Shown here in pieces: positions 25,116 through 34,340 of a DNA stretch of 62,042 bases. The stretch lies in the NCBI GenBank assembly GCA_018657645.1, contig JABHWT010000479.1, positions 1-62,042 of the forward strand, given 5' to 3'. The notes under the pieces are model-generated. The model did not search any database. It had not been told where the DNA came from and worked only from the letters and a program-made list of their open reading frames with translations. Both the position numbers and the translations under genes were made by a program. Origin of the DNA: Halieaceae bacterium. GTDB taxonomy: Bacteria; Pseudomonadota; Gammaproteobacteria; Pseudomonadales; Halieaceae. How positions within the stretch are numbered: the first letter of the stretch is position 1; each line of letters opens with the position of its first letter.

Positions 25116-25463
25116 ATCCTATTCTCCTGATATCATTTTGAAAATTACGCGTTATAGCCGCTAAGGAGTCACGGAGAATAGTCAATAAAGCAGCCGATCC
25201 GGTAGTGCAAAAACAGCACAATTGATTGCCGAAACGGCCATTTTCGAACCGAAATCTGATCTGTAACTCCCCCAAATGACCTTGTTTCGCCGCTGAGACC
25301 CTGATGCCTGGTAGACACACCGCTATCCCGGCGCTCTCAGCTATGCTTGCCATCTCAATGGCCGAAACTGCAATCATTTCGATATGATCTACTCCCTTTT
25401 CTAAGGCAAACTGAAAACCCTCAAATCAAGTGTCCGTCCACAGACCCTGGGAATGAAGCAGCA
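25116..25463. other. Divergent promoter region between AveC-like and MoxR-type genes
   Basis: About 350 bases between two divergent gene pairs. It must hold two promoters. I see no clear palindrome, sigma-54 site or repeat. An antisense reading frame on the minus strand has no protein character. Confidence 0.45.
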
Positions 25464-26285
25464 ATGACTCAAGTATCGATCGATCTAATGCCGTCGACAT
25501 CACCCGTTAGTTACTTCCCCACCGCGGATGAAGTGGAAATTTTTTCGGCGGCCGCGCAGCAAAAATTGGCTGTCATGCTCAAAGGTCCGACCGGCTGCGG
25601 CAAAACTCGCTTTGTCGAGTATATGGCACAGCAGCTGGGCCGCCCCTTGATCACCATCCCTTGCCACGAAGACCTGACCGCGGCTGACTTGGTGGGTCGA
25701 TACCTCTTAAAGGGGGGAGAAACCGTATGGGAAGATGGCCCGATGACTCGGGCCGTTAAACTGGGCGCCATCTGTTATCTTGATGAGGTGGTAGAGGCTC
25801 GCTCTGATACCACCGTGGTCATTCACCCACTGACCGATCATCGCCGCGAACTGCACATCGATCGGCTCAACCAGACCCTGAACGTCCCAGACGACTTTAT
25901 GGTAGTTGTGTCTTACAACCCAGGCTATCAGAGCGTGCTCAAAGACCTGAAGGAATCGACCCGCCAGCGTATGGTCGGAATCGATTTCGATTACCCAGGT
26001 GCCGAAGTGGAAACAAATATACTGGTCTGCGAAACCGGCTTGAATGAGAGCGTATGCCTGGATCTAGTCAAACTGGCCGGAGCTATTCGCCGTCTCGACA
26101 GTAGCGGCCTTTCGGAAGCCGCCTCGACTCGCACTATTGTCGCAACGGCTCGCCTCATTAATGGCGGGGTTAATCCGCGCCGCGCTGCTATAGCCTGTAT
26201 TGCCTCTGCGCTGAGCGATGATCTGGAAATCATTGCCGGCCTGAGCGAGATGATTGATAACTACTTGCCGGAATCCCTCCGGTAA
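25464..26285 (+). CDS. MoxR-type AAA+ ATPase, CbbQ/NorQ/NirQ subfamily
   Basis: A 273-residue ATPase (start at ATG 25464). Walker A is GPTGCGKT (41-48), Walker B CYLDE (about 104-108), sensor 1 VVVSYNPGYQ, and CHEDLTAADLVGRYLL is the family's signature before Walker B. The C-terminal NorQ/CbbQ domain ends SDDLEIIAGLSEMIDNYL. These ATPases remodel or metallate a partner enzyme together with a vWA protein. The vWA gene follows with a 22-base gap, but the usual targets (nitric oxide reductase, Rubisco) are absent. Confidence 0.9.
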   Translation: MTQVSIDLMPSTSPVSYFPTADEVEIFSAAAQQKLAVMLKGPTGCGKTRFVEYMAQQLGRPLITIPCHEDLTAADLVGRYLLKGGETVWEDGPMTRAVKLGAICYLDEVVEARSDTTVVIHPLTDHRRELHIDRLNQTLNVPDDFMVVVSYNPGYQSVLKDLKESTRQRMVGIDFDYPGAEVETNILVCETGLNESVCLDLVKLAGAIRRLDSSGLSEAASTRTIVATARLINGGVNPRRAAIACIASALSDDLEIIAGLSEMIDNYLPESLR

Positions 26286-26307
26286 CTGCCAGCAGGTACT
26301 CAAGCCC

Positions 26308-27987
26308 ATGCATCGCCTCGCTTTCGTCGCCAGTGGCATTGCCGGACAAGCACTGGATATCCAGGAATTGCACCAAGACGATGCCAGTTATACCGATGGA
26401 CACTACCTCTATATCAATTCATCGCTAACACCCGTACAGCAAGTGGACGCAGTGCTGTTTCAATCTCTACTGCTCAGAGCCGGCAGCCTCGAAAAACAGC
26501 GCACCAGAGCGTTGCTCGGCCAGCCAGGTCTGACCCGCAGCTATCTGGTCTTGGAAATCTACCGAGCAATGGACATGTACCAAGCCGAACTTCCATCACA
26601 GCTGATTAGCCGCTACCCGAAACCAGATAGTTTGGAGCTAGCTAGTAACCCCGCAGGCTCGCTGGTACTGGCCACAAAGAACCGCCGCAATATCCCTGAG
26701 CCGCTTGTAGAGTTTGGTCGTATTCGCCCATTGAAAATACGCTCCTACGAGGGTTTCGCCAAGGGCGGTAGATTCAGCCAAGCTGAGCTGTCGGGAAACT
26801 TTAGTATTGCCGAATTGGCCGAGCACGATGAAGATGCCGAGACAGAAACCTCCAGTATTCTGGCGATGTTCAAAAACCCCCTTAGCGATGGCAATAATGC
26901 ACTGAGCCGTACTCTGAATAAAATTCTAGGCAGCGGCACCAACGGCTCAGGCGAAGGGGACGACGATGATGAAGGCTATGGCAGTGTCCCGATGGAACGC
27001 GGGGCGCAGACACTTCTCTCCAACCAGAGCAACGCCCAGATCATGCCCGGCGACCACGCACCGCTTCCCAGCGTGTTTGAACCGTCGACAGCCGAATTCC
27101 AGTACCCCGAATGGGACGAGAATCGTCAGCACTACAAGCCTGATTTCACACTAATCACCGAGCTCGATCCTTGGGAAGAACCTGTGTCGTTCAAACCCTA
27201 TTGCGCCGACTACGCCCGTCAACTGCAACACCAGATGAGCACTGTAGGTGTAGAATACCAGCGCCATTCCCATCAACCCGCTGGCGAGGATTTTGACCTT
27301 GACGCCATCGTAAACTATGCCATCACACTGAACAGCGGCAACAGCCCGGATGAGTCGATCTACCGTATGTCCCGAAAGAGCAGGCGCGATCTCAGCACCC
27401 TGATGTTGCTGGACATCTCTGGTTCAACTAAAGACGTCAACGACAGCGGTGTCAGTATTCACGAGCAGCAAGCCAGTTTTGTCGAAGCTCTTGCGACAGC
27501 CCTCTATAAGCTGGGCGATCAGGTCGCTATGTACGGCTTCCATTCCTGGGGCAGTCGCATGGTGCGATTCATGCGCATTAAGGCGTTTACTGAACGTGGT
27601 GGCAGCCAGATTTCCCGCCGCATCAAACAGCTCCGACCCTCCGGTTACAGCCGCCTAGGTGCAGCTATCCGACATGCCACCTACCTGATCAGCCAAAAGC
27701 GGCTCACCCATCATCGGCTGCTGCTGTTTGTGACCGATGGTTTTGCCTATGACGATGGCTACGAAGACCATTACGCAGAAGCAGATACCGTCAAGGCACT
27801 GGAAGAAGCCCGTAACCTTGGTATCGCTTGCGCCTGTGTCAGCATCGGCACTGATAAAAGCGACCAGGCTCTAACAAGAACCTTCGGCAACGCCGCCTAT
27901 ATTCGCTGCGAAACCTTACACGAGCTACCTCGACGACTGCGCAAACATCTGCAAAGCGCGCTAAACAGCGCTGCTAAAACTGGATAG
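26308..27987 (+). CDS. NorD/CbbO-like von Willebrand factor A protein
   Basis: A 559-residue protein. The start at 26308 is chosen because it follows the previous stop; an ATG at 26254 would overlap by 32 bases. The N-terminal half is family-specific (acidic linker with DAETETSSIL and GEGDDDDEGYGS around residues 180-230). The C-terminal vWA domain begins LMLLDISGSTKD, with the MIDAS DxSxS at Asp369, and continues with LFVTDGFAYDD and ACVSIGTD. Such proteins pair with MoxR/NorQ ATPases as substrate adaptors. With the ATPase upstream this forms a complete activase module; its target may be the AveC-like protein or a product elsewhere. Confidence 0.85.
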   Translation: MHRLAFVASGIAGQALDIQELHQDDASYTDGHYLYINSSLTPVQQVDAVLFQSLLLRAGSLEKQRTRALLGQPGLTRSYLVLEIYRAMDMYQAELPSQLISRYPKPDSLELASNPAGSLVLATKNRRNIPEPLVEFGRIRPLKIRSYEGFAKGGRFSQAELSGNFSIAELAEHDEDAETETSSILAMFKNPLSDGNNALSRTLNKILGSGTNGSGEGDDDDEGYGSVPMERGAQTLLSNQSNAQIMPGDHAPLPSVFEPSTAEFQYPEWDENRQHYKPDFTLITELDPWEEPVSFKPYCADYARQLQHQMSTVGVEYQRHSHQPAGEDFDLDAIVNYAITLNSGNSPDESIYRMSRKSRRDLSTLMLLDISGSTKDVNDSGVSIHEQQASFVEALATALYKLGDQVAMYGFHSWGSRMVRFMRIKAFTERGGSQISRRIKQLRPSGYSRLGAAIRHATYLISQKRLTHHRLLLFVTDGFAYDDGYEDHYAEADTVKALEEARNLGIACACVSIGTDKSDQALTRTFGNAAYIRCETLHELPRRLRKHLQSALNSAAKTG

Positions 27988-28091
27988 CAATAATACGTGA
28001 TTTAGAGTCCATAGAGCGTAACCTAACTTCATAATCTACGCTTAATTCTTATGCTTGTTCTGTCAGAGGCTCTGCGACAAATTCCTCTAGG

Positions 28092-28190
28092 CATGTGGTT
28101 TTAAAAAAACACTACAAGAAAACTCGTAAAGACCAGTTCTTGGCGGAAATGGATGATCCTATTCCCTGGGAGAGGCTGGTGGTAGCTGAT
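28092..28190 (+). pseudogene. IS5-family transposase N-terminal remnant
   Basis: One plus frame reads KKHYKKTRKDQFLAEMDDPI followed by PWERLV, the first conserved block of IS5-family transposases (TRK..FL..M...PW..L). There is no start codon in place, homology stops after about 30 residues and a stop follows. The catalytic DDE part is absent. Confidence 0.55.
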
Positions 28191-28220
28191 CGTACTGCAG
28201 CGAAGCTCGCCGCTCTTTTA

Positions 28221-30419
28221 TTAGCGTGGTAGGCCCAGGCCTCGTTGCGCGATCAGGTTGCGCTGGATCTCATTGGTGCCACCACCGACCACCATCATAA
28301 TGGCGTGACGCAGCATCTGCTCCAGATCACCGGCTACAGCACCGTCGCTATCCTTACTCAGCACGGCGCGCGGGCCGAGGATATCCAGCGCCATCTCTCC
28401 GAGTCGTTCCATCAACTCACTATTGAAAACGCCGCTCATGGATGCCTCGACAATTGGTACGTTACCCTGCTCCGCGATTTGCAGCGCAGCCACATACAGG
28501 CGACGGGAAACCTCTATCTCCGCAGCCATCCGGCCAATGCGATCACGCACCTGGAAATTGGAAGCCAGCCTGGGGTTGTCGTGTACCGCCTTACAGAGGT
28601 AGCTGAACTTTTTCCGCACCTTGGATACATAGCCACCCATTATGGAGCGCTCTACAGCCAGCGCTGCAGTGAGGATGGTCCAGCCGCCGTTCAACGCTCC
28701 CACCAGTGCATCACCCGGTACGCGAACATCATCCAGAAACTCGTGACAAAAAGTTTTCCCATAAAGCGCCAGGGACGGCCTGACGGTCATGCCCGGCGAA
28801 TCCATCGGCACGATAAAGATACTGATGCCGGCGTGGGGCGCTTTTGCTTCCGGATCGGTTCTCGCAGCGAGCCACATGTAATCTGCAGATTCGGCCAACG
28901 TAGTCCAGATTTTTTCACCGTTGATCACCCAATCATCACCGTCCAAAACGGCTGTGGTGCGCAGTGACGCCAGATCAGAACCGGAGCCGGGCTCACTGTA
29001 ACCCAGGCAGAATTGCACTTCGCCAGATGCGAGTTTGGGTAGAAACTCTGCCTGTTGCTCGACAGAGCCAAAGGCCATAATCGCGTGTGCCTGTATCTGC
29101 GGGCTCGCATATGCAGTTTCTGGAACTTCCGCTTCCTCAAAAGCTTCCTGCAACGCCATTTCCTCCACAGGCGTTGCGCCAGTACCACCAAATTTCGTGG
29201 GCCATGCGAAACTGATCAATCCGTTGCTGCCCAGTAGCTTACGAGCATCTGAATCGGAACCACCCTGACCGGCGTTCCACTTGGTTTTGAGCCAGGCCCG
29301 GATCTCTTCTCGTTTAGCATTACCCGCTTCTCCAAGATCGTAATCGGGCATGGTGCAGCCCTGATCAAGCAGGTAACTGGCGAGGCCGGCATTGGCCTGT
29401 AGGGGGCCACCCAAACACAGGGTATCGCTGTGTATTCGACGAAACTGATGCGTCGCCTCGTGTTCATCAGAGTAGCCGATGGCACCAAGCACATGATGGT
29501 TTTCCAGGGCAACCTGGCGCAGGGCCGATGAGCCGAAGGCCTGGGCGGCCTGCGCCAATGGCAGCCAGCGACTTTCTCCCGCGTCGTGGCTCTCCGCCGC
29601 GCCGTCCAGCAGCAAGCGCACTCCCGTCAGCTCGATGAAGCTGTTTGCCAGCTTGTGCTGTACCGCCTGGAAGCGGCCAATCGGCTGGCCAAATTGCCTG
29701 CGTTCCTTTGCGTAATCTGCCGCCTGTTCAAAACCTCGCGCTGCAGCCCCCAGCGCGCGGGCCAGCATACCTAGCTGTGCCAACTGCAATAACTCTGTAG
29801 AAAGCTCGTCTACAAGATCGATTTCGAAGAGTGGCGTTGCATCTTCCATAGCAACACTCGACCAGTGCGGGTCGGACAGGCTGGGGGTAGTTGAAACTGT
29901 GATTGTGTCGCTGCCCCGGTCAAATACTGCCAATCGACCACCTGCTTGCAGCACGGCAATATGACTGCTCACACCTGCGTGCTCGATACACTCGGCCTTC
30001 CCGCGCCAGGTACCACCGTATTCCTCTACCGATACAGTGTCGGCGCCGATGGGCAATACCCAACTTACGACGGCGACTCCAGTGCCAATGTCTTCGACCA
30101 GCTGCACCGCCGCTTCACACCCAGCTAGTGCCAGGTTTGCCAGCACCGCGGAAAGAAACGCGGAAAGGACTCCGACCCGGCCCATCTCTTCCATCACCGC
30201 GAGTATGTCTCGCCAACCTCCATAAGCGGGCTCCGTGCCCATCAATAGAGAGCCTTGCTCAGCCAGCATCCGGTTGAGCTCATGAAACATGCCAGGGTCA
30301 TTCGCACGCTCGGTCATGTGCTCCATGTTCTCGAGCGGCCAAAACTCGCTCACTAACGAGCGAATCGCCTGGCGTATCATGATACGCTCTTCACATGTGG
30401 GGTACGGGGATACGCTCAT
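28221..30419 (-). CDS. Fused two-domain acyl-CoA dehydrogenase (FadE34-like layout)
   Basis: A 732-residue protein made of two acyl-CoA dehydrogenase units. Residues 1-350 are a diverged unit (GTEPAYGGW, then EQAADYAKERRQFGQPIGRF and NHHVLGAIGYSDEHEATHQF). Residues 360-732 are a well-conserved unit (LGYSEPGSGSDLASLRTTAV, INGEKIWTT, and VGGGTNEIQRNLIAQRGLGLPR as two overlapping motifs). This equals a heteromeric alpha-beta pair joined in one chain, as in mycobacterial FadE34 of cholesterol side-chain breakdown. It should dehydrogenate a bulky or branched acyl-CoA. It lies just downstream of the TonB receptor terminator, so has its own promoter. Confidence 0.85.
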   Translation of the reverse strand: MSVSPYPTCEERIMIRQAIRSLVSEFWPLENMEHMTERANDPGMFHELNRMLAEQGSLLMGTEPAYGGWRDILAVMEEMGRVGVLSAFLSAVLANLALAGCEAAVQLVEDIGTGVAVVSWVLPIGADTVSVEEYGGTWRGKAECIEHAGVSSHIAVLQAGGRLAVFDRGSDTITVSTTPSLSDPHWSSVAMEDATPLFEIDLVDELSTELLQLAQLGMLARALGAAARGFEQAADYAKERRQFGQPIGRFQAVQHKLANSFIELTGVRLLLDGAAESHDAGESRWLPLAQAAQAFGSSALRQVALENHHVLGAIGYSDEHEATHQFRRIHSDTLCLGGPLQANAGLASYLLDQGCTMPDYDLGEAGNAKREEIRAWLKTKWNAGQGGSDSDARKLLGSNGLISFAWPTKFGGTGATPVEEMALQEAFEEAEVPETAYASPQIQAHAIMAFGSVEQQAEFLPKLASGEVQFCLGYSEPGSGSDLASLRTTAVLDGDDWVINGEKIWTTLAESADYMWLAARTDPEAKAPHAGISIFIVPMDSPGMTVRPSLALYGKTFCHEFLDDVRVPGDALVGALNGGWTILTAALAVERSIMGGYVSKVRKKFSYLCKAVHDNPRLASNFQVRDRIGRMAAEIEVSRRLYVAALQIAEQGNVPIVEASMSGVFNSELMERLGEMALDILGPRAVLSKDSDGAVAGDLEQMLRHAIMMVVGGGTNEIQRNLIAQRGLGLPR

Positions 30420-30522
30420 CTGGATTCTCCGAGGTCTGCTTCAAAGGTAACCGCGGACTCCCTTCGACCAGGGGTGCGGCTGTAAAATTTGACTGGTAAC
30501 GTCTACAGCAGGTCAGATTTTG

Positions 30523-30556
30523 AAAAAATCCGATGGGAGCGCTTGGCTCCCATCGG
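30523..30556 (-). terminator. Rho-independent terminator after the TonB receptor
   Basis: CCGATGGGAGC (30530-30540) and GCTCCCATCGG (30546-30556) form a perfect 11-bp stem with a 5-base loop. On the minus strand it is followed by ATTTTTTC, so it terminates transcripts from the receptor gene. Confidence 0.85.
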
Positions 30557-30569
30557 TGAAGGGAAGGAC

Positions 30570-32909
30570 CTAGAATCGATAGACCCCTTCGAGAGTAACG
30601 GTGCGGGGCGCATCCAAGCGACCAAATCTAGCGCCGGCCAGCAGAGGAACATCGGTTCCGTAATGGAAGGTTTCTTCGTCCGTTACGTTGTTGGCGATTA
30701 TCGCAATACTCCAATTGCCGTTAAGACTGTTCAGGCCCGCGCGCAAATTCAATTTGGTATAGGCATCCTGCTCCAGCAGCGGGTCCAGGTCGGGAGCCAC
30801 GTAGAATGAATCCTCGTACACGGCGGTTCCACTCAATTGCAGCTCAAGATTTCCAGAAATCGGGCTTCTCCAGTCCAGAGTCGCATTGAAGCTGAATTCC
30901 GGCGTATTCGGACCTACATCACCTGTGCGATCTGTTGTACACCCGACCAGGCTCCCGCCTTGTGCAGTTTGCTGATAGATATCGCAGGGGCCGTCTTCAA
31001 AGTCAGTGTATTCGAAATCGAGCCAAGCACCGCCACCACTAAGGTAAAGATTGTCGGACAATTGCCAACGCCCCTCAAACTCGAAACCAGTCAGATCGAC
31101 ACCTGCAGCGTTGTCCACCTGGAACGCTAGCCCGCCATCGAAGATCGAGAACTGGAGATCTTCATATTCGGTATAGAACAATGCGCCGTTTAATTCGGCA
31201 GAGCCATCGAGCCAAACGGATTTGAAGCCGAGCTCATACGTCGTTGCTTTTTCCTGGTCGAACTCGAACTTTTCCTCCAATGCCTCCTGGTCTATCTGGC
31301 CATCCACGATGCCATCATTGGAAATCCGCGCATCAAATCCACCTGACTTGTATCCGATGCTCCCGCTGGCATACAACATGACATCCTGATTTATGTCCCA
31401 CTGCAGGTTTAACGACGGGGACCAGTCATCCTGTTCGTACTTCTGGGTAGGTATTACATGGTTTTCCGCCCCGAATGCGAGGTCAAATGGGAACGGCAAG
31501 TCGGTGAGATAGGTTTGTGCGGCTTCCTTCTCCTCTTCGCTGTACCTCAGACCCAAGGTTGCCCGAAAGGTATCTGAAATATTCCATGTAGCCTGGCCGA
31601 ATACAGCCCAGGTCTCCGCTTCCTGCTCAAAGTCCTGGACAACTTTTGGGTTGTATCCTAAAAACGTTCCAAGGCTGCCTGTCGCAAACGGCCCTAACAA
31701 GTAGTAGTCGTTGACATTGATCTGCTCTGTGAGATCGTAGTCGCTTTCTTCATAGTAAAGACCAGCAAGCCATTCGATAGTGCTACCGGTAGGAGAGGTA
31801 ATTCGGAGTTCCTGGCTGAAGGACTCAAAATCTTCCTCCTGCATAGTATTCGCCTGTGGAATCGGTGTGGCCGCGCTTGGGTTAAGCTCGTTCACCTCAG
31901 AATTGGCCCAACCTGTAACGGAGTTAACCGTGTATTCACCCCATTGGTACTCAATGTTTAGGGCAGTAAGATCTGTGTCGACCTCGGACCACTCTTCTTC
32001 GGTATAGTTACTTAGGTCACCTTCAGCCGCGACATTCGTCGCATGGGTCACATAATCTCCCTTACATTCGATGAGGCCCAGTGCCGAACAGCCATTACGA
32101 TCTAGAACCTCACCTGTACCGCTCTCGATCACCTCTGCGCCTAGCACCTCCCACCCCTTACCATCTTGTTCGAGACTATAATCTTCGTGAGACAGGTTAA
32201 TCGACCAATCTGCAGAGGGCTCCCACAAGAACGATACTCGATAGTTTGTGGCCTCTGCTTCGGGCTCATCGCGATCGATTAGTTTGTTGTCGACCCAGCC
32301 ATTATCTTCCTTGTACTTGACAGCAACCCGGGCCGCCAACGTATCTGTCAGTCCTCCGGTTACGTAGCCCGAAGTGCTCCAGCCACCATACTCCGCCTCA
32401 TACCTGCCGCGAATTTCGCCGTTCAGTTCATAGTCAGGACGCCTGGGGGTGATATTCACTGCGCCGGCAATCGTGTTTTTGCCGAACAACGTAGCCTGTG
32501 GCCCGCGCAAGATCTCTACCATGCCGACATCGAGAAAGGCAGAGCGAAATTGCGTGCCTCTACCGAGATAGACGCCATTTGAGAATAGACCCACCGACTG
32601 ATCAAAGCCCTGATTACCGCCAGAGGCGATACCACGGATATTTATCCGGTCGGAGATTTGCTCCTGGGTGATCGTGATATTCGGCATGATAAAGCTGAGC
32701 TCTTCCAGGTCCGTAATACCTGCCCGCTCGATATTATCGCCCGACACTGCCGCAATGGAGATAGGTACATCTTGCAGGGACTCTGCGCGCTTTTGCGCCG
32801 TAACAACCACTTCTTCCAACACCGGTTGCGCAAGTGCGGGGGAAGCGATGGATGAGGCGTACAAGTATCCAATAGCGAGTGCAAGGGGGCTTTTGGCATA
32901 TTTCATCAC
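30570..32909 (-). CDS. TonB-dependent outer-membrane receptor
   Basis: A 779-residue, complete receptor. It has a signal peptide (ASSIASPALAQP), TonB box and plug (VLEEVVVTAQKRAESLQDVP, SDRINIRGIASGG, VEILRGPQATLFGKNTIAGA), about 22 barrel strands with typical barrel segments (ATTYELGFKS, LNGALFYTEYEDLQ) and the C-terminal aromatic end TVTLEGVYRF. It imports a large or scarce substrate with energy from TonB-ExbBD. An operator-like site at 33004-33021 lies about 95 bases upstream and a strong terminator follows, so it is a one-gene unit of catabolic cluster 2. Sequence class resembles the receptors linked to sterol, terpenoid or aromatic use in sphingomonads and OM60-type bacteria, but the ligand is unknown. 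Confidence 0.9.
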   Translation of the reverse strand: MMKYAKSPLALAIGYLYASSIASPALAQPVLEEVVVTAQKRAESLQDVPISIAAVSGDNIERAGITDLEELSFIMPNITITQEQISDRINIRGIASGGNQGFDQSVGLFSNGVYLGRGTQFRSAFLDVGMVEILRGPQATLFGKNTIAGAVNITPRRPDYELNGEIRGRYEAEYGGWSTSGYVTGGLTDTLAARVAVKYKEDNGWVDNKLIDRDEPEAEATNYRVSFLWEPSADWSINLSHEDYSLEQDGKGWEVLGAEVIESGTGEVLDRNGCSALGLIECKGDYVTHATNVAAEGDLSNYTEEEWSEVDTDLTALNIEYQWGEYTVNSVTGWANSEVNELNPSAATPIPQANTMQEEDFESFSQELRITSPTGSTIEWLAGLYYEESDYDLTEQINVNDYYLLGPFATGSLGTFLGYNPKVVQDFEQEAETWAVFGQATWNISDTFRATLGLRYSEEEKEAAQTYLTDLPFPFDLAFGAENHVIPTQKYEQDDWSPSLNLQWDINQDVMLYASGSIGYKSGGFDARISNDGIVDGQIDQEALEEKFEFDQEKATTYELGFKSVWLDGSAELNGALFYTEYEDLQFSIFDGGLAFQVDNAAGVDLTGFEFEGRWQLSDNLYLSGGGAWLDFEYTDFEDGPCDIYQQTAQGGSLVGCTTDRTGDVGPNTPEFSFNATLDWRSPISGNLELQLSGTAVYEDSFYVAPDLDPLLEQDAYTKLNLRAGLNSLNGNWSIAIIANNVTDEETFHYGTDVPLLAGARFGRLDAPRTVTLEGVYRF

Positions 32910-33003
32910 GGTTCTCCTGTTGTGTTTATATTAGCTGGAGCTTCATGTACTGAAGACTTATCTCAGTGTGTAGACAACACTAACAAACATTATTTTACGA
33001 TTC

Positions 33004-33021
33004 AACCATTCATGTTTGTTT
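33004..33021. promoter_or_regulatory. Operator-like site A (AACCA-N8-TGTTT)
   Basis: AACCA-TTCATGTT-TGTTT differs at one base from the AAACA-N8-TGTTT pattern seen at 41083, 55532 and 60075. It lies about 95 bases before the TonB receptor start. Confidence 0.5.
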
Positions 33022-33086
33022 TTTTATTAGGCGTCTCAACTGATTGGAAGTTAGTGGTTATTGGCTCAATAGCTTCCGATAAATAC

Positions 33087-34229
33087 CTAGATACCCAGCA
33101 CATCATTCATAGATATAACTGACTCCCCGAACTCTTGTTTGAATTCCTGCATGACAGTTCGTGAAGATTTCACGGAATCAATCAGGCCGATGCCCTGCCC
33201 CACCCAGTAACTCACAAGGTCACGGGCCTTATCGTTACCGTTTTCAACGGCCCGGTCTACCCGTGCAAAAGATGGCAACGCCAGCATGGACATCATGGGC
33301 ATGGGCAACGTTCCCGGAGAGTCGGGGCCGTGCCATGCATCGTGCCAAGCAGAGTGCAACTGCCTCGACGGTTTGCCGGTACGAGCTGTTGAACGAATTG
33401 TGTCGCGGGAGGAAGCGGCAACCATCTTTTCGCGAATGGCCTCAGACGTTTCCGCTTCGGGTGTCGCCAGCCAAATGGTGCCCGTCCATGCGCCTTGAGC
33501 GCCCATCGCCATACACCCCGCCATCTGCCTTCCGTTCATAATGCCTCCGGCAGCCAGCACAGGCACTGGCCGAATATCTTTGATGGCGTCAATCACCTCC
33601 GGAACCAATACGAGAGTAGACACCTCACCGCAATGCCCGGCCGCCTCAGTTCCCTGGGCTACAAGGAAATCGACACCCGCATTGACCTGGCGAATGGCAT
33701 GTTCTTTAGCGCCAACCAGCGCCCCAACCGAAACACTGTGCTCGCGAGCTCTCGAAATCATGGATGGAGGAGCAACCCCCAGAGCGTTCACTATCATTTT
33801 GATTGGATGCCTGAAAGCGACATCCATTAGCTGCTCACCGACATTGCCTATAATGCCGGGGAGCTCCGCCTGGACAAGCTCGTCTTCAGGTACCTCGATA
33901 CCATATGTTCGCAAAAGATCTACAGTAAACCGCCGCTGCGCCTCTGGCACCATGGACTGAAGCTCTTCAATCGACACATCACTCGCTAGATCTCCCATGT
34001 TCTCCGGAATCAGTATATCGACGCCATAGGGCTTTCCATCAACGTGTTCATCGAGCCAGGCGAGTTCCTCTTCCAGGATTTCGGGCGTAAATGAACTTCC
34101 ACCCAATACCCCGAATCCGCCTGCCTTACTTACCTCCGCCACCACGTCGCGACAGTGACTAAACGCGAACAGGGGGAATTCGCAACCCAACATCTTGCAA
34201 ATATCATTGTTCATTATCTTTACTGTCAC
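33087..34229 (-). CDS. Nitronate monooxygenase-family FMN enzyme
   Basis: A 380-residue TIM-barrel flavoprotein (GTG at 34229, or 375 residues from ATG 34214 near an AGGTG site). It shows the FMN-binding segments GGFGVLGGSSF, DFLVAQGTEAAGHCGEVSTL and VPVLAAGGIMNGRQ plus ALGAQG-like MAMGAQGAWTGTIWL of the nitronate monooxygenase / 2-nitropropane dioxygenase family. The group oxidises nitronates, and related members act as enoyl reductases. It is the last gene of the operon that begins with the SDR at 41024, so a role as a reductase in the pathway is as likely as nitronate removal. Confidence 0.85.
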   Translation of the reverse strand: MTVKIMNNDICKMLGCEFPLFAFSHCRDVVAEVSKAGGFGVLGGSSFTPEILEEELAWLDEHVDGKPYGVDILIPENMGDLASDVSIEELQSMVPEAQRRFTVDLLRTYGIEVPEDELVQAELPGIIGNVGEQLMDVAFRHPIKMIVNALGVAPPSMISRAREHSVSVGALVGAKEHAIRQVNAGVDFLVAQGTEAAGHCGEVSTLVLVPEVIDAIKDIRPVPVLAAGGIMNGRQMAGCMAMGAQGAWTGTIWLATPEAETSEAIREKMVAASSRDTIRSTARTGKPSRQLHSAWHDAWHGPDSPGTLPMPMMSMLALPSFARVDRAVENGNDKARDLVSYWVGQGIGLIDSVKSSRTVMQEFKQEFGESVISMNDVLGI

Positions 34230-34340
34230 CTATCAATCAGTTCTATGGGAGGTGGTACTATAGGTTCGATCGCGATCAGCGCGCAGAAATATGCCCAACC
34301 TTTAATCGCTCTCATAGCGCGCTCCTACAAGATACAGGCT

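Noticed and set aside
25081-25377. A 98-codon minus-strand gene in the AveC/MoxR divergent region
   Set aside because: It would start inside the other promoter region and overlap the AveC-like start, and its product has no recognisable feature.
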